64,000 nt of DNA from Rhizobium viscosum (GTDB lineage: Bacteria > Pseudomonadota > Alphaproteobacteria > Rhizobiales > Rhizobiaceae): assembly GCF_014873945.1 (NCBI RefSeq), contig NZ_JADBEC010000001.1, forward strand, positions 3,427,001-3,491,000, written 5' to 3'. Within the stretch, counting starts at the first letter, position 1. Every line of letters starts with the position of its first letter. Shown one piece after another: positions 44,317 through 53,322 of this stretch. The notes beneath the pieces were generated by a model, which saw only the letters and a program-made list of their open reading frames with translations, was not told the origin of the DNA and searched no databases. The position numbers and the translations under genes are program-made.

Positions 44317-46344
44317 TCAGTCCTTGTTGTAGAGGCTGCTCAGCGGCTTCTTCAGGATACTTTCGCGCAGCGACATGCCACCCTCGCGGCGTGGCGGCGA
44401 TGTCTGTTCGCCGAAGGCCGGCCTCGGCTGTTCGTCGCGGCGCATTTCGCGGCGCAGTGCTTCCAGGCGCGCGTCGATAGAAGTCTGCGGCGAGAGCAGT
44501 GGGGGCTCAGGATGCGGCGCGCGGCTCTGCGGCAGCAGGGCGGGGCGATAGGGTTCGAGCGGCGCCTCTGCTGATGGAGCGGCATAGGGCTGGTCGGCGG
44601 CTTCGTCGGTGAAATCTTCTTCCGGCTCATAATCCGCGATCGCTGCACTATAGCTCTGCTGGAAGGTGGAGATATCGGGGCCTGCTGTGATCGCCCGCAT
44701 GCGGGTGACGATGCGGCGCAGGTCGACCGTATCGGGGTCTTCCTCGGCGTGGATGCTGGTGGCGCTATGGGCCTTCGGCAGCAGGCTTTCGTCGACACGC
44801 GAGAAGCGCATACGCATCGGCACCCGGATCGCCTCACCGAAGGCGATCGCTTCGCCATTGCCGATCGAGGAGATGAAGCTCGTCGTCGAGATCGAGGAGT
44901 TGGGGATTGCCGAGCGGATGATTTCCTGGTCGCGGTCGTTGGCAAGGCGCATGGCAAAGAGCGTCGAGCACTGCGACAGGATCGTCTGGTCGAGCTCTCC
45001 CGGGCGCTGGGTGATGATGCCGAGCGAGACGCCGTATTTGCGGCCTTCCTTGGCGATGCGGGCAATCGCCTGGCGGGTCGGAACGAAACCGAGGTTCGGA
45101 TCCGACGGGATATAGCGATGCGCCTCTTCGCAGACGACCAGCATATGAATGGCGCCTTCGCTCCAGAGCGCGATCTCGAAGGCCATGCGGCAAAGTACGG
45201 ACGCGACGGAATTGACGACTTCGGAGGGGATGCCGGCGAGCTGGAAGGTGCAGATCGGCCTGTTGTCGCCGGGGATGCGGAAGATCTGCGCTATGGTATC
45301 GGTGATCGTGTCGCTGATCGTGTTGCTGGAAAACATGAAGTGATAGCGCGGATCGTTGATCGCGGCGATGATGCGCATCTTCAACGCGCGCAGGAAGGGT
45401 TTTTCGGCGCGCCCTTCCAGCCTGCCGATGCGCTCGTCGATGAGGGCAAGCAGATCGGCGATGCGATAGGGCACCGGAGTGTCGGCGGTGATCGAGCTCT
45501 TTTCCGTCTGGCGGCGCACCAGCGAACTGTCGCTGCCGCGGAAGGCGCGTTTGGCCTCAGGCAGGATATCGCGCAGCATGTCGAGCTCTTCGGGTATCGG
45601 CGGGCGGCCGCGGAAGACCACTTCGGCGAACTCCTCGAGCCGCATCAGCCAGAAGGGCAGATCCAGCGTATCGGTATCGATTGTGACGGCGTGTTTCGGG
45701 AAAGCGGCGGCAAATTCATTGTGCGGATCGAGGATCAGCACGCGCAGCTTCGGATCTGCCTCGATCGCCTTATGCAGTAGCAGCGAGACGGCAGTCGATT
45801 TGCCGACACCGGTCGAGCCGACCACGGCGAAGTGCTTCGACAGCATCGAGGGGACATGGATCGCCGCGTCGATGCTTTCATCCTGCGTCAGGCTGCCGAT
45901 GACGGCGGTGGCGCCCTTGCCGGCATCATAGATGCGCATCAGGTCGGCGGCGCGGATGCGATGGGCGATGGCGCCGAGATAGGGATAGCGCGAAATGCCG
46001 GTCGAGAATTCCTCGCGGCCGTCTTCGTCGACGCGGACTTCGCCGAGCAGTTCCGTCTCGATGCGGAAGACATTGTCCTGGCCTTCGCCCCAGCCCTGAT
46101 TGCCGGTATTCATGGAATAGACGAGGGCGACGACGCGGTTCCTGCCGACGCTGATGGAAATCAACCGGCCGACGGACCATAATTCCGTGAGATCGGTGCC
46201 GCCGTCTTCGGCGACTGCGGCAATGGTAGCACGCGAACCGCTGCATGCGACGACGCGCCCGAGGAATCGATTCCCCGGCGTGAGGCTATCGCGGCGATCC
46301 TGTTCGCCTGCTTTGCCTGTCGTCATCATGTCGTTGTTGAGCAA
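44317..46344 (-). CDS. HerA/FtsK-type ATP-binding protein
   Basis: Predicted 675-residue AAA+-like ATPase of the HerA family. An N-terminal HAS-barrel-like region (about 20-120) precedes the ATPase core with Walker A GSTGVGKST (about 175), Walker B LVVCEEAHRY (about 400) and the sensor region GIITQRPGELD (about 441); the C-terminal 130 residues are Pro/Glu-rich and probably disordered. HerA proteins translocate DNA, often with a NurA nuclease, none of which is adjacent. The TTG at 46344 is supported by GGAG seven bases upstream; an in-frame ATG follows five codons later. Confidence 0.9.
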   Translation of the reverse strand: MLNNDMMTTGKAGEQDRRDSLTPGNRFLGRVVACSGSRATIAAVAEDGGTDLTELWSVGRLISISVGRNRVVALVYSMNTGNQGWGEGQDNVFRIETELLGEVRVDEDGREEFSTGISRYPYLGAIAHRIRAADLMRIYDAGKGATAVIGSLTQDESIDAAIHVPSMLSKHFAVVGSTGVGKSTAVSLLLHKAIEADPKLRVLILDPHNEFAAAFPKHAVTIDTDTLDLPFWLMRLEEFAEVVFRGRPPIPEELDMLRDILPEAKRAFRGSDSSLVRRQTEKSSITADTPVPYRIADLLALIDERIGRLEGRAEKPFLRALKMRIIAAINDPRYHFMFSSNTISDTITDTIAQIFRIPGDNRPICTFQLAGIPSEVVNSVASVLCRMAFEIALWSEGAIHMLVVCEEAHRYIPSDPNLGFVPTRQAIARIAKEGRKYGVSLGIITQRPGELDQTILSQCSTLFAMRLANDRDQEIIRSAIPNSSISTTSFISSIGNGEAIAFGEAIRVPMRMRFSRVDESLLPKAHSATSIHAEEDPDTVDLRRIVTRMRAITAGPDISTFQQSYSAAIADYEPEEDFTDEAADQPYAAPSAEAPLEPYRPALLPQSRAPHPEPPLLSPQTSIDARLEALRREMRRDEQPRPAFGEQTSPPRREGGMSLRESILKKPLSSLYNKD

Positions 46345-46471
46345 AGGGTTACTCCCTGCATTAACGGACAGGATATTGCCGATCCTTTAACAAATCCTTC
46401 AGTCCCAGAATTGGACGGACCATGGGAGGGTAATACGTTGACAGGCAGCGGATTTTTTATTGCGGAATGCG

Positions 46472-46499
46472 TTGACGCTGCGAAATTTTCTGTCTATCA
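46472..46499 (+). promoter_or_regulatory. Candidate sigma-70 promoter of the ilv leader
   Basis: TTGACG (46472-46477) and CTATCA (46494-46499) are 16 bp apart. The expected transcription start (about 46506-46509) coincides with the ATG of the leader peptide, so the leader mRNA would be leaderless or nearly so. Confidence 0.5.
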
Positions 46500-46508
46500 C
46501 TTCCGCCC

Positions 46509-46565
46509 ATGACAATTTCGAACGTTCTTATCGTGGTGGGAAAGCGCATGGGCAGGATGGTGTAA
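46509..46565 (+). CDS. ilv leader peptide (attenuation peptide), 18 residues
   Basis: The short frame encodes MTISNVLIVVGKRMGRMV. Five consecutive codons at 46524-46538 are Val-Leu-Ile-Val-Val, the three branched-chain amino acids made by the operon, and a hairpin/terminator array follows directly. This is the hallmark of ribosome-mediated attenuation: ribosome stalling at these codons when charged tRNAs are scarce would favour readthrough into ilvI. No ribosome binding site is seen, consistent with translation from a leaderless start. The peptide itself probably has no other role, though leader peptides can act in trans. Confidence 0.78.
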   Translation: MTISNVLIVVGKRMGRMV

Positions 46566-46621
46566 CCATCCGGCGATAGCCACCCATGCGCAAGACGAAG
46601 GCTCCTCAGGGGCCTTTTTTT
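46544..46621 (+). terminator. ilvIH attenuator: nested hairpins and intrinsic terminator
   Basis: GCGCATGGG (46544-46552) pairs with CCCATGCGC (46583-46591), enclosing GGATGGT/ACCATCC (46555-46571). Then AAGGCTCC (46598-46605) pairs with GGGGCCTT (46609-46616) in a run of seven T, an intrinsic terminator 64 nt before the ilvI ATG. The first stem overlaps the end of the leader peptide gene, so ribosome position can decide folding. I did not find a convincing antiterminator pairing by eye. Confidence 0.75.
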
Positions 46622-46684
46622 ATGCCCGAAATCAGGGCTTCCGGCCACAAACCTCAGATCTCCAGCATCAAACGGAACAGACAT

Positions 46685-48478
46685 ATGGCGAGCACGGACA
46701 ATCAAGCGGCAGACAACAGGATGACGGGAGCGGAGATCGTTCTCCGCGCGCTGAAAGACAATGGTGTCGAGCACATCTTCGGCTATCCCGGCGGTGCCGT
46801 TCTGCCGATCTATGACGAGATCTTCCAGCAGGACGATATCCAGCACATCCTCGTGCGCCACGAGCAGGGCGCCGGCCATGCGGCCGAAGGTTATGCCCGC
46901 TCCACCGGCAAGGTCGGCGTCATGCTGGTGACCTCTGGTCCCGGTGCCACCAACGCCGTCACGCCGCTGCAGGATGCTCTGATGGATTCCATTCCGCTCG
47001 TCTGCCTCTCCGGCCAGGTTCCGACGCCGCTGATCGGTTCGGACGCCTTCCAGGAATGCGATACGGTTGGCATCACGCGCCCCTGCACCAAGCACAACTG
47101 GCTGGTCAAGGATGTCAACGAGCTCGCCGCCGTCATCCATGAGGCCTTCCGCATCGCCCAGTCGGGCCGTCCGGGTCCCGTTGTCGTCGACATCCCGAAG
47201 GACGTGCAGTTTGCCACCGGCACCTACACGCCGCCGGCCGATCATGCCATCCAGAAGAGTTACCAGCCGAAAATCCAGGGTGACCTGAACCAGATCCAGG
47301 CGGCAATCGAGCTGATGGCCAACGCCCGCAAGCCGATATTCTATACAGGCGGCGGCGTCATCAATTCCGGCCCGGAAGCCTCCCGCATGCTGCGCGAACT
47401 GGTCGAGCTGACCGACTTCCCGATCACCTCGACGCTGATGGGCCTCGGCGCCTATCCGGCATCCGGCAAGAACTGGCTGAAGATGCTCGGCATGCACGGT
47501 TCCTACGAGGCGAACATGGCGATGCATGACTGCGATGTCATGGTCTGCATCGGCGCCCGCTTCGATGACCGCATTACCGGCCGCCTCAACGCCTTCTCGC
47601 CGAATTCCAAGAAAATCCATATCGATATCGATCCGTCCTCGATCAACAAGAACGTCCGCGTCGATGTCGGCATCCGCGGCGATGTCGGCAACATTCTGGA
47701 AGACATGATCCGCCTGTGGCGGGCGTTGCCGAAGAAGCCGGAAAAGAACCGTCTCGATGCATGGTGGAGCGATATTGCCCGCTGGCGTGCGCGCAACTCC
47801 TTCGCCTATACGATGAGCAAGGACGTGATCATGCCGCAATATGCGCTGGAACGTCTCTTTGCCCTGACCAAGGATCGCGACACCTACATCACGACCGAAG
47901 TCGGCCAGCACCAGATGTGGGCAGCGCAGTTCTTCGGATTCGAACAGCCGAACCGCTGGATGACTTCGGGTGGTTTGGGGACGATGGGTTACGGCCTGCC
48001 GGCAGCACTCGGCGTTCAGATCGCCCATCCGGAGAGCCTCGTCATCGACATCGCCGGCGATGCCTCTATCCAGATGTGCATCCAGGAAATGTCGGCGGCG
48101 ATCCAGCACAATGCGCCGATCAAGATCTTCATCATGAACAACCAGTATATGGGCATGGTCCGCCAGTGGCAGCAGCTCCTGCATGGCAATCGTCTGTCTA
48201 ACTCCTATACGGAGGCAATGCCTGATTTCGTGAAGCTCGCTGAAGCCTATGGCGCGGTTGGCCTGCGCTGCGAGAAGCCTGACGATCTTGATGCGACGAT
48301 CCAGGAGATGATCGACGTCAAGAAGCCGGTCATCTTCGATTGCCGCGTTGCCAATCTCGCCAACTGCTTCCCGATGATCCCCTCGGGCAAGGCACATAAT
48401 GAAATGCTGCTGCCGGACGAAGCTACGGACGAAGCTGTTGCCAATGCGATCGACGCCAAGGGCCGTCAGCTAGTCTAA
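46685..48478 (+). CDS. ilvI: Acetolactate synthase (AHAS) large catalytic subunit
   Basis: Thiamine diphosphate and FAD enzyme making acetolactate or acetohydroxybutyrate, the first common step to valine, leucine and isoleucine. The 597-residue protein has the catalytic Glu60 in LVRHEQGAGHAAEGYAR, GYPGGAVLPIYD (33-44), the FAD domain in the middle and the metal/diphosphate motif starting GDASIQM near 458. The ATG at 46685 gives the family length. It is preceded by an attenuator and followed after 26 nt by the regulatory subunit gene. Confidence 0.96.
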   Translation: MASTDNQAADNRMTGAEIVLRALKDNGVEHIFGYPGGAVLPIYDEIFQQDDIQHILVRHEQGAGHAAEGYARSTGKVGVMLVTSGPGATNAVTPLQDALMDSIPLVCLSGQVPTPLIGSDAFQECDTVGITRPCTKHNWLVKDVNELAAVIHEAFRIAQSGRPGPVVVDIPKDVQFATGTYTPPADHAIQKSYQPKIQGDLNQIQAAIELMANARKPIFYTGGGVINSGPEASRMLRELVELTDFPITSTLMGLGAYPASGKNWLKMLGMHGSYEANMAMHDCDVMVCIGARFDDRITGRLNAFSPNSKKIHIDIDPSSINKNVRVDVGIRGDVGNILEDMIRLWRALPKKPEKNRLDAWWSDIARWRARNSFAYTMSKDVIMPQYALERLFALTKDRDTYITTEVGQHQMWAAQFFGFEQPNRWMTSGGLGTMGYGLPAALGVQIAHPESLVIDIAGDASIQMCIQEMSAAIQHNAPIKIFIMNNQYMGMVRQWQQLLHGNRLSNSYTEAMPDFVKLAEAYGAVGLRCEKPDDLDATIQEMIDVKKPVIFDCRVANLANCFPMIPSGKAHNEMLLPDEATDEAVANAIDAKGRQLV

Positions 48479-48504
48479 GAAGAAGCCAGAGGAAACCCAG
48501 GATC

Positions 48505-49077
48505 ATGAACGCACACCTTCAACCCACCGGCTCTGCCTACTTCATCTCTCCGGAAACGGCAGCCGTCGAGAGCCATACGCTCTCGGTGCTGGTCGATAAC
48601 GAGCCAGGCGTACTCGCCCGCGTCATCGGCCTGTTCTCCGGCCGTGGCTACAACATCGAAAGCCTGACGGTCTCGGAAACGGAGCACCAGGCGCATCTGT
48701 CGCGCATCACCATCGTCACCCGCGGCACGCCGCATGTGCTGGAGCAGATCAAGGCGCAGCTCGAGCGCATCGTGCCTGTCCACCGCGTGGTGGACCTGAC
48801 GGTACGCGCCCGCGAACTTGGCCAGGACCGGCCGATCGAGCGGGAAGTGGCGCTGCTCAAGGTGATCGGCAATGGCGAGACTCGCGCCGAGACGCTGCGC
48901 CTTGCGGATGCCTTCCACGCCAAGGTGGTGGATGCGACGATCGATCACTTCATTCTGGAGATCACCGGCAAGTCCTCCAAGATCGACCAGTTCATCGCGA
49001 TCATGAAGCCGCTCGGCCTCATCGAAGTCTGCCGCACCGGCATTGCCGCGATGAACCGCGGCGCTCAGGGCATGTAA
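48505..49077 (+). CDS. ilvH: Acetolactate synthase small regulatory subunit
   Basis: 190 residues with an N-terminal ACT domain (about 24-100, HTLSVLVDNEPGVLARVIGL then GYNIESLTVSETE) and the C-terminal AHAS regulatory domain (RADAF-type KVVDATIDHFILEITGKSSK). It binds valine for feedback inhibition and raises activity of IlvI. It sits 26 nt after ilvI in the same attenuated operon, and a strong terminator follows. Confidence 0.95.
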   Translation: MNAHLQPTGSAYFISPETAAVESHTLSVLVDNEPGVLARVIGLFSGRGYNIESLTVSETEHQAHLSRITIVTRGTPHVLEQIKAQLERIVPVHRVVDLTVRARELGQDRPIEREVALLKVIGNGETRAETLRLADAFHAKVVDATIDHFILEITGKSSKIDQFIAIMKPLGLIEVCRTGIAAMNRGAQGM

Positions 49078-49127
49078 GGATTACAGCCGGGCATGTAATC
49101 GCCTACGTCATTACGGGAAAAGGGTTC

Positions 49128-49164
49128 ACGCCGCTGGAGGTCAGAGCATCTCCAGCGGCGTTTT
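49128..49164 (+). terminator. Intrinsic terminator of ilvIH, overlapping the end of the opposite gene
   Basis: A 12-bp perfect stem, ACGCCGCTGGAG (49128-49139) with CTCCAGCGGCGT (49150-49161), is followed by TTTC (four T counting the last stem base). The downstream arm encodes the last codons of the convergent aldo/keto reductase, whose stop codon is in the loop. Confidence 0.85.
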
Positions 49165-49983
49165 CTTTGCCGGGGGCGGGAAGACCTCGTCGAGCGCTTC
49201 CCAGTCCTCGTCGGTGATATCGAGAGAGACGCAGTCGCGGTTTTCGTGGGCGCGCTCGACATTGGATGTTTTCGGAATGACGAAGACGCCTTCGCGTCCC
49301 AGCAGGAAAGCGAGCGCCAGCTGCGCCGGTGTTGCCTGATAGGCCTTGGCGATATGGATGAGATCGGGATGGTGCAGGATGCGGCCCTGCTCAATCGGGG
49401 AATAGGCCATGATCGGAATGTTCCGGCTCTGGCACCAGGGCAGGAGATCGTATTCGATGCCGCGGCGGGCGAGATTGTAGAGCACCTGATTGGCCGCGAC
49501 GTTCCGGCCGCCGGGCACGGAGAACAGTTCCTGCATATCGTCAGTATCGAAGTTGGACACGCCCCAGGCGCGGATCTTGCCGGCGGCTTTCAGCGCTTCG
49601 AAGGCTTCGACGGTCTCAGCGAGTGGATAGTTGCCGCGCCAGTGCAGCAGATAGAGGTCGATACGGTCGGTGGCGAGGCGTTCGAGGCTATTTTCGCAGG
49701 CTTCGATCGTGCCCTTGCGGCTGGCGTTCCAGGGGTAGACCTTGCTGACGATAAAGGTCTCGTCGCGGTGCCCCTTGATTGCCCGGCCGACGATTTCTTC
49801 GGCGCCGCCGTCGCCATACATTTCGGCGGTATCGATCATCGTCATGCCGAGATCGAGGCCGGCCTGGAGGCTGGCGATCTCCTGCTTCGCATGGCCGGCA
49901 TCCTCGCCCATGCCCCAGGTGCCCTGGCCGAGCGCGGGAACTTCGGTGCCGTCGGGAAAGGTGATGGTGGGGATCGGGTCCAT
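49141..49983 (-). CDS. Aldo/keto reductase (2,5-diketogluconate reductase-like)
   Basis: NADPH-dependent oxidoreductase of 280 residues with the tetrad Asp51 (MIDTAEMY), Tyr56, Lys81 (VSKVYPWN) and His114 (LYLLHWRG), and the cofactor motif [15 protein letters not shown] near the C-terminus. Substrate unknown. The ATG at 49983 follows AAAGGACC; an upstream in-frame extension is not family-like. Its 3' end doubles as an arm of the ilvIH terminator. Confidence 0.92.
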   Translation of the reverse strand: MDPIPTITFPDGTEVPALGQGTWGMGEDAGHAKQEIASLQAGLDLGMTMIDTAEMYGDGGAEEIVGRAIKGHRDETFIVSKVYPWNASRKGTIEACENSLERLATDRIDLYLLHWRGNYPLAETVEAFEALKAAGKIRAWGVSNFDTDDMQELFSVPGGRNVAANQVLYNLARRGIEYDLLPWCQSRNIPIMAYSPIEQGRILHHPDLIHIAKAYQATPAQLALAFLLGREGVFVIPKTSNVERAHENRDCVSLDITDEDWEALDEVFPPPAKKTPLEML

Positions 49984-50132
49984 GGCAGTTCTGGTCCTTT
50001 GTGTGCTCGGCAGACTATCAGGTAATCCTGTCACCATGACAATCATGTTATGGTGACAAGGGTTTAGGGCAGTTATGTTGACCTAATTTCAAGACGTCGC
50101 CGCATCCTCAACACATGCGCCTGGGAGGTTTC

Positions 50133-50726
50133 ATGCCGCTGGATACGTTTCTGGCATTGCTGCTTTTTGCGTTTACGACCTCGATCACGCCGGGGCCGAA
50201 CAATATGATGCTGTTTGCCTCGGGCGTGAATTTCGGTTTCCGCCGCACCATCCCGCATATGTTCGGCATCGGCGCGGGTTTCCTGACATTGCTGCTCGGT
50301 GTGGGGCTTGGGCTCGGAGCGCTGCTGCACACCGTGCCGGCGGTCTACATCGCGCTGAAGTTTGCGGGCGGCGCCTATCTCGTCTGGATCGCCTGGAAAA
50401 TCGCGACCTCGCGGTCGCTGAGCGAAGGCACGAGCGGCGTCAGGCCGATGTCGTTTCTTGGGGCTGCGGCCTTCCAGTGGGTCAATCCCAAGGCCTGGGT
50501 TATGGCGGTGACGGCGATGGCGACCTATACGAATCCGGAGCTTTATCTGATCAGCGTGCTGCTCGTCGGCCTCGCCTTTGCGGCGGTCAACGTGCCCTCG
50601 GTTTCCACCTGGGCGGGCTTCGGCTCGGCGCTCAGGGAATGGCTGTCCGATCCTGTCAGGCTGAAATGGTTCAACATCATCATGGCGGTACTGCTCGTGC
50701 TCAGCCTGTGGCCGATGCTAAAATAG
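50133..50726 (+). CDS. LysE/RhtB family amino acid exporter
   Basis: Inner-membrane exporter of 197 residues, about six helices, with the family opening TTSITPGPNNMMLFASGVNF and FQWVNPKAWVMAVTAM in the second half. Substrate undefined (amino acids or homoserine-lactone-like molecules for the family). The second start (ATG 50133) is chosen because GGGAGG precedes it by five bases. It overlaps the convergent DUF2269 gene by 9 nt. Confidence 0.9.
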   Translation: MPLDTFLALLLFAFTTSITPGPNNMMLFASGVNFGFRRTIPHMFGIGAGFLTLLLGVGLGLGALLHTVPAVYIALKFAGGAYLVWIAWKIATSRSLSEGTSGVRPMSFLGAAAFQWVNPKAWVMAVTAMATYTNPELYLISVLLVGLAFAAVNVPSVSTWAGFGSALREWLSDPVRLKWFNIIMAVLLVLSLWPMLK

Positions 50727-51188
50727 CGTCGGCTTTGTGAGCATCAGCCAGAGGATGCCAAGCACGGCGAAGAAAGCCGGGAAGCCGAAGGCGAACCAGA
50801 TGCGGTAAAGGCTGAAATAGGCCGAAGGCAGGGCAGTACCCGAAACCGCTGCGGCCCGCGCGAGATTGCGCAGCCGGATCTGGATCCAGACGACCGGCAG
50901 CCAGAAGATGCCGGTCACGACGTAAAGCAGCAGCGAGAGCGCAATCCAGCTTTCCGTCAGATCCCAGCCAATGATACGGGCGAGAAGAAAGCCTGTCACC
51001 GGCTGGAGAATGGCGGCGGTGGCGGTAAAGATCGTGTCGGCAATGACGACAGTGCCGGCGACGTGTGCGATAAGCCCGGGATCACGGGTGCGATGGGCCA
51101 TCACCATGAAGAAGGCGATGCCGGCGCCGGTGCCGAAGAGCACGGCGGCACCCACCACATGGGCAAGAAGCAGCAATTCGGCGAGCAT
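50718..51188 (-). CDS. DUF2269 family integral membrane protein
   Basis: 156 residues, four hydrophobic helices, with the family features LLLAHVVGAAVLFGTGAGIAFF and a WLPVVWIQIRLR turn. Function unknown. Its ATG overlaps the stop of the upstream SDR-DoxX gene by one base (TGATG), so translation is coupled and the two proteins probably act together at the membrane. Confidence 0.87.
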   Translation of the reverse strand: MLAELLLLAHVVGAAVLFGTGAGIAFFMVMAHRTRDPGLIAHVAGTVVIADTIFTATAAILQPVTGFLLARIIGWDLTESWIALSLLLYVVTGIFWLPVVWIQIRLRNLARAAAVSGTALPSAYFSLYRIWFAFGFPAFFAVLGILWLMLTKPTLF

Positions 51189-52471
51189 CAGCGTTCATCC
51201 AGGATGGCGAGTGCCGCAAGCGTCAGCAGCAGCGACGGCAGCACCTTGACCAGCGGCCCGAGCGGATCGAGCCAGAGCTCCGGCTCCAGAACAGTGCCGC
51301 CGGCGAGATAGGCAAGCGAGACGATGAGCATGCCGGCAAGGGCGCGGCGGGCGAAGGGGCGCACGAGAACTGCGGCGCCGAGCGCGATATCGATCAGGCA
51401 GGTGATGATTGTCATCGCCATGGCCGCACCGACTGGCACGAAGGGCAGGAAATGGGCGCTTGCCTGTTCAGGTGCCAGCAGCGGGATGAAGCCCGATAGC
51501 AGCCAGAAAAGCGACAGGCCGGCAATGATAGGCGCCTTCAGGAGATAGAGGCGGGCAAACCACAGATCCTGAACGCCGGAGGGGTTGTCGGCCAGCGTCT
51601 CTGCGGCCGAAAGCGTCGGCAGACCCTGCCGGGCGGGGCGGTCCATCCTGACGCCCTCGGACATGACGGTCATGGCGGTGGAGCGCAGCGGTGAGCGCCA
51701 GCCGAGATGGCCGGCGAGATCGGCAAGCCATGAGACGGGCCGTGCGAGTGCCGGCGGGATCGAGATAACAGGCGCATCCGGCAGGCCAAGCCAGGCACGA
51801 TGCAGTTTGACGAGGCTCGTCAGCGTGTGCCGTTCGGTGGCAGCCAGTTCGATGTCGCTGCCGGGGGGAAGGGTGCCTGAAATCGCAGCCGAGACCGCAG
51901 AGGCGACATCTTCGGCGGCGACCGTTTCAACCGGGCTGTCGGCATGGATGAGCGGCAGGGCAAACGGGAAGGATGCGAGTGCGCGCAGAAGTGCGGTGCC
52001 GCCATGGGCATTGCGGCCGAGCACGAGGGACGGTCGCAGGATGACGTAAGGCAGGCCGGATGCCGCAAGCGCGATATCGGCAGCGCGCTTGGTGGCGAGG
52101 AAGGGCAAGTCGCTGCCGGCGCCATCCGTTCGGGCGGAGATCTGGACGATGAGCGTCACGCCGGCCGGTTCCGCCGCTTGCTGGAGCGCCATCATTGCGC
52201 GTTGCTGGGTGGCTGCGAGATTGTCTGAAAGACCGTCCTGAAGGGCGCCGGCACTGTTGACGACAACGTGCTGGCCTTCCAGGACGGTGGCCCAGTCGGC
52301 CACATTGGTCATCTTCTCCAGGTCGGCCCTGATCCAGCGGACCGCGGGCTGGCGAACCCGCGCCCGGTCGGGATTGCGGGCAAGCCCGGTCACAGTGCAG
52401 CCGTCCGCAAGCAATCGTGCTGCGATCGCCGAGCCGATGAAGCCTGTGGCACCGAGAATCAGGATGTTCAT
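51188..52471 (-). CDS. Fusion of NAD(P)-binding SDR domain and DoxX-like membrane domain
   Basis: 427 residues. The N-terminal atypical SDR (1-about 290) has GATGFIGSAIAARLL (7-21) and a Y/F-less active site typical of the complex-I NDUFA9-like group (VIQ-type ISARTD; LATKRAADIALAASGLPYVI). The C-terminal about 120 residues are four membrane helices of DoxX type (ITCLIDIALGAAVLVRPFA). This combination suggests a membrane-bound redox protein. DUF2269 follows with a TGATG overlap. Confidence 0.87.
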   Translation of the reverse strand: MNILILGATGFIGSAIAARLLADGCTVTGLARNPDRARVRQPAVRWIRADLEKMTNVADWATVLEGQHVVVNSAGALQDGLSDNLAATQQRAMMALQQAAEPAGVTLIVQISARTDGAGSDLPFLATKRAADIALAASGLPYVILRPSLVLGRNAHGGTALLRALASFPFALPLIHADSPVETVAAEDVASAVSAAISGTLPPGSDIELAATERHTLTSLVKLHRAWLGLPDAPVISIPPALARPVSWLADLAGHLGWRSPLRSTAMTVMSEGVRMDRPARQGLPTLSAAETLADNPSGVQDLWFARLYLLKAPIIAGLSLFWLLSGFIPLLAPEQASAHFLPFVPVGAAMAMTIITCLIDIALGAAVLVRPFARRALAGMLIVSLAYLAGGTVLEPELWLDPLGPLVKVLPSLLLTLAALAILDER

Positions 52472-52560
52472 AGTGGGAGACTACCCAAAAACGGCATGTC
52501 GGGCAGGGGGCAGGCGGTGTAACGCCCGCAAGAAACTGTCTGGCTTTCATACCGGATCGC

Positions 52561-53322
52561 TCAAGCGACAAGGCGGGGATCGAGTCTCGCCATGGGGATA
52601 GCGCATTCGGTGACGATCCGCGCCGCCAGGGACGGGTCGAGCGGCGGCCTGACGTGGAAGAAGGCAAGTTCCAACGCCAGGCCGATCGCGAAAGGTCGCC
52701 TGCTGAGGGGTACGCGATTTCGATCGAGAGCATCGGCCAACTTCGGCCACAGGCGGCGAACGTAGGCGAGGGGCGTCTCGCCTGGACGGTGCTCATCCGT
52801 CAATCGCGGTATTCCGAACTGCGGATGTCCGATGGTTGAGACCACGTAACGAAGCGTTTCCATCGCCATCTCTTGCGAGATCAGAGCACCGGACCTTCTT
52901 GCCGCGCCGTATGTCAGGTTGAGCAGGGAATCATGGCTTTCCAGAAGGAAGGCGTTCGGCAGATTGCCGGTATAATAGCGGGAGCCGTCCTCAGTTTCCA
53001 TGGCAATGAGATCGGCGTCGTCGCCAAGTTCCCCGGCGGAAGCAATATCAAAGGCGGTGAGGACGCAGGAAAAACCGCCAACCGATCCCAGCGCTCCAAA
53101 GAGATCGATCGACTGAACATGGCCGTCCGTCGCCATTTCCTGAATCACATGATCGAGCAGGGCGCGTGCAACCAGCCCCGGGCTCTGCACGGTATCTTCG
53201 GTCTCACGCCGGCGCGGATCGGCAGAGGCCGAGCTGTGTGCAAGGCTCTCCATCTCCTCTCGCGGAGGGGCGGACGGAGGCGCGGGTGGTCTGGTGCTGC
53301 GGCCGAATGTCGGAACTTTCAT
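52561..53322 (-). CDS. Hypothetical protein, 253 residues, unrecognised
   Basis: I do not recognise a family. The first 45 residues are Pro/Ser/Arg-rich and probably disordered; the rest is mixed alpha/beta and soluble, with GFSCVLTAFDIASAGELGDD, a Y-Y-T-G-N-L-P-N-A-F segment and a C-terminal helix-rich part (RRPFAIGLALELAFFHVRPP). No signal peptide, membrane helix or known catalytic motif. It is followed by intergenic DNA on both sides, diverging from the nitrile hydratase operon 182 bp away. Coding bias supports a real gene. Confidence 0.65.
   Translation of the reverse strand: MKVPTFGRSTRPPAPPSAPPREEMESLAHSSASADPRRRETEDTVQSPGLVARALLDHVIQEMATDGHVQSIDLFGALGSVGGFSCVLTAFDIASAGELGDDADLIAMETEDGSRYYTGNLPNAFLLESHDSLLNLTYGAARRSGALISQEMAMETLRYVVSTIGHPQFGIPRLTDEHRPGETPLAYVRRLWPKLADALDRNRVPLSRRPFAIGLALELAFFHVRPPLDPSLAARIVTECAIPMARLDPRLVA

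Noticed and set aside
46438..46443. Perfect TTGACA as the ilv promoter
   Set aside because: No acceptable -10 at 16-18 bp; the downstream TTGACG/CTATCA pair fits better, though a second promoter is not excluded.
46457..48397. 646-codon open frame opposite ilvI
   Set aside because: Covers ilvI and its leader exactly in antisense; composition is typical of mirrored high-GC coding DNA.
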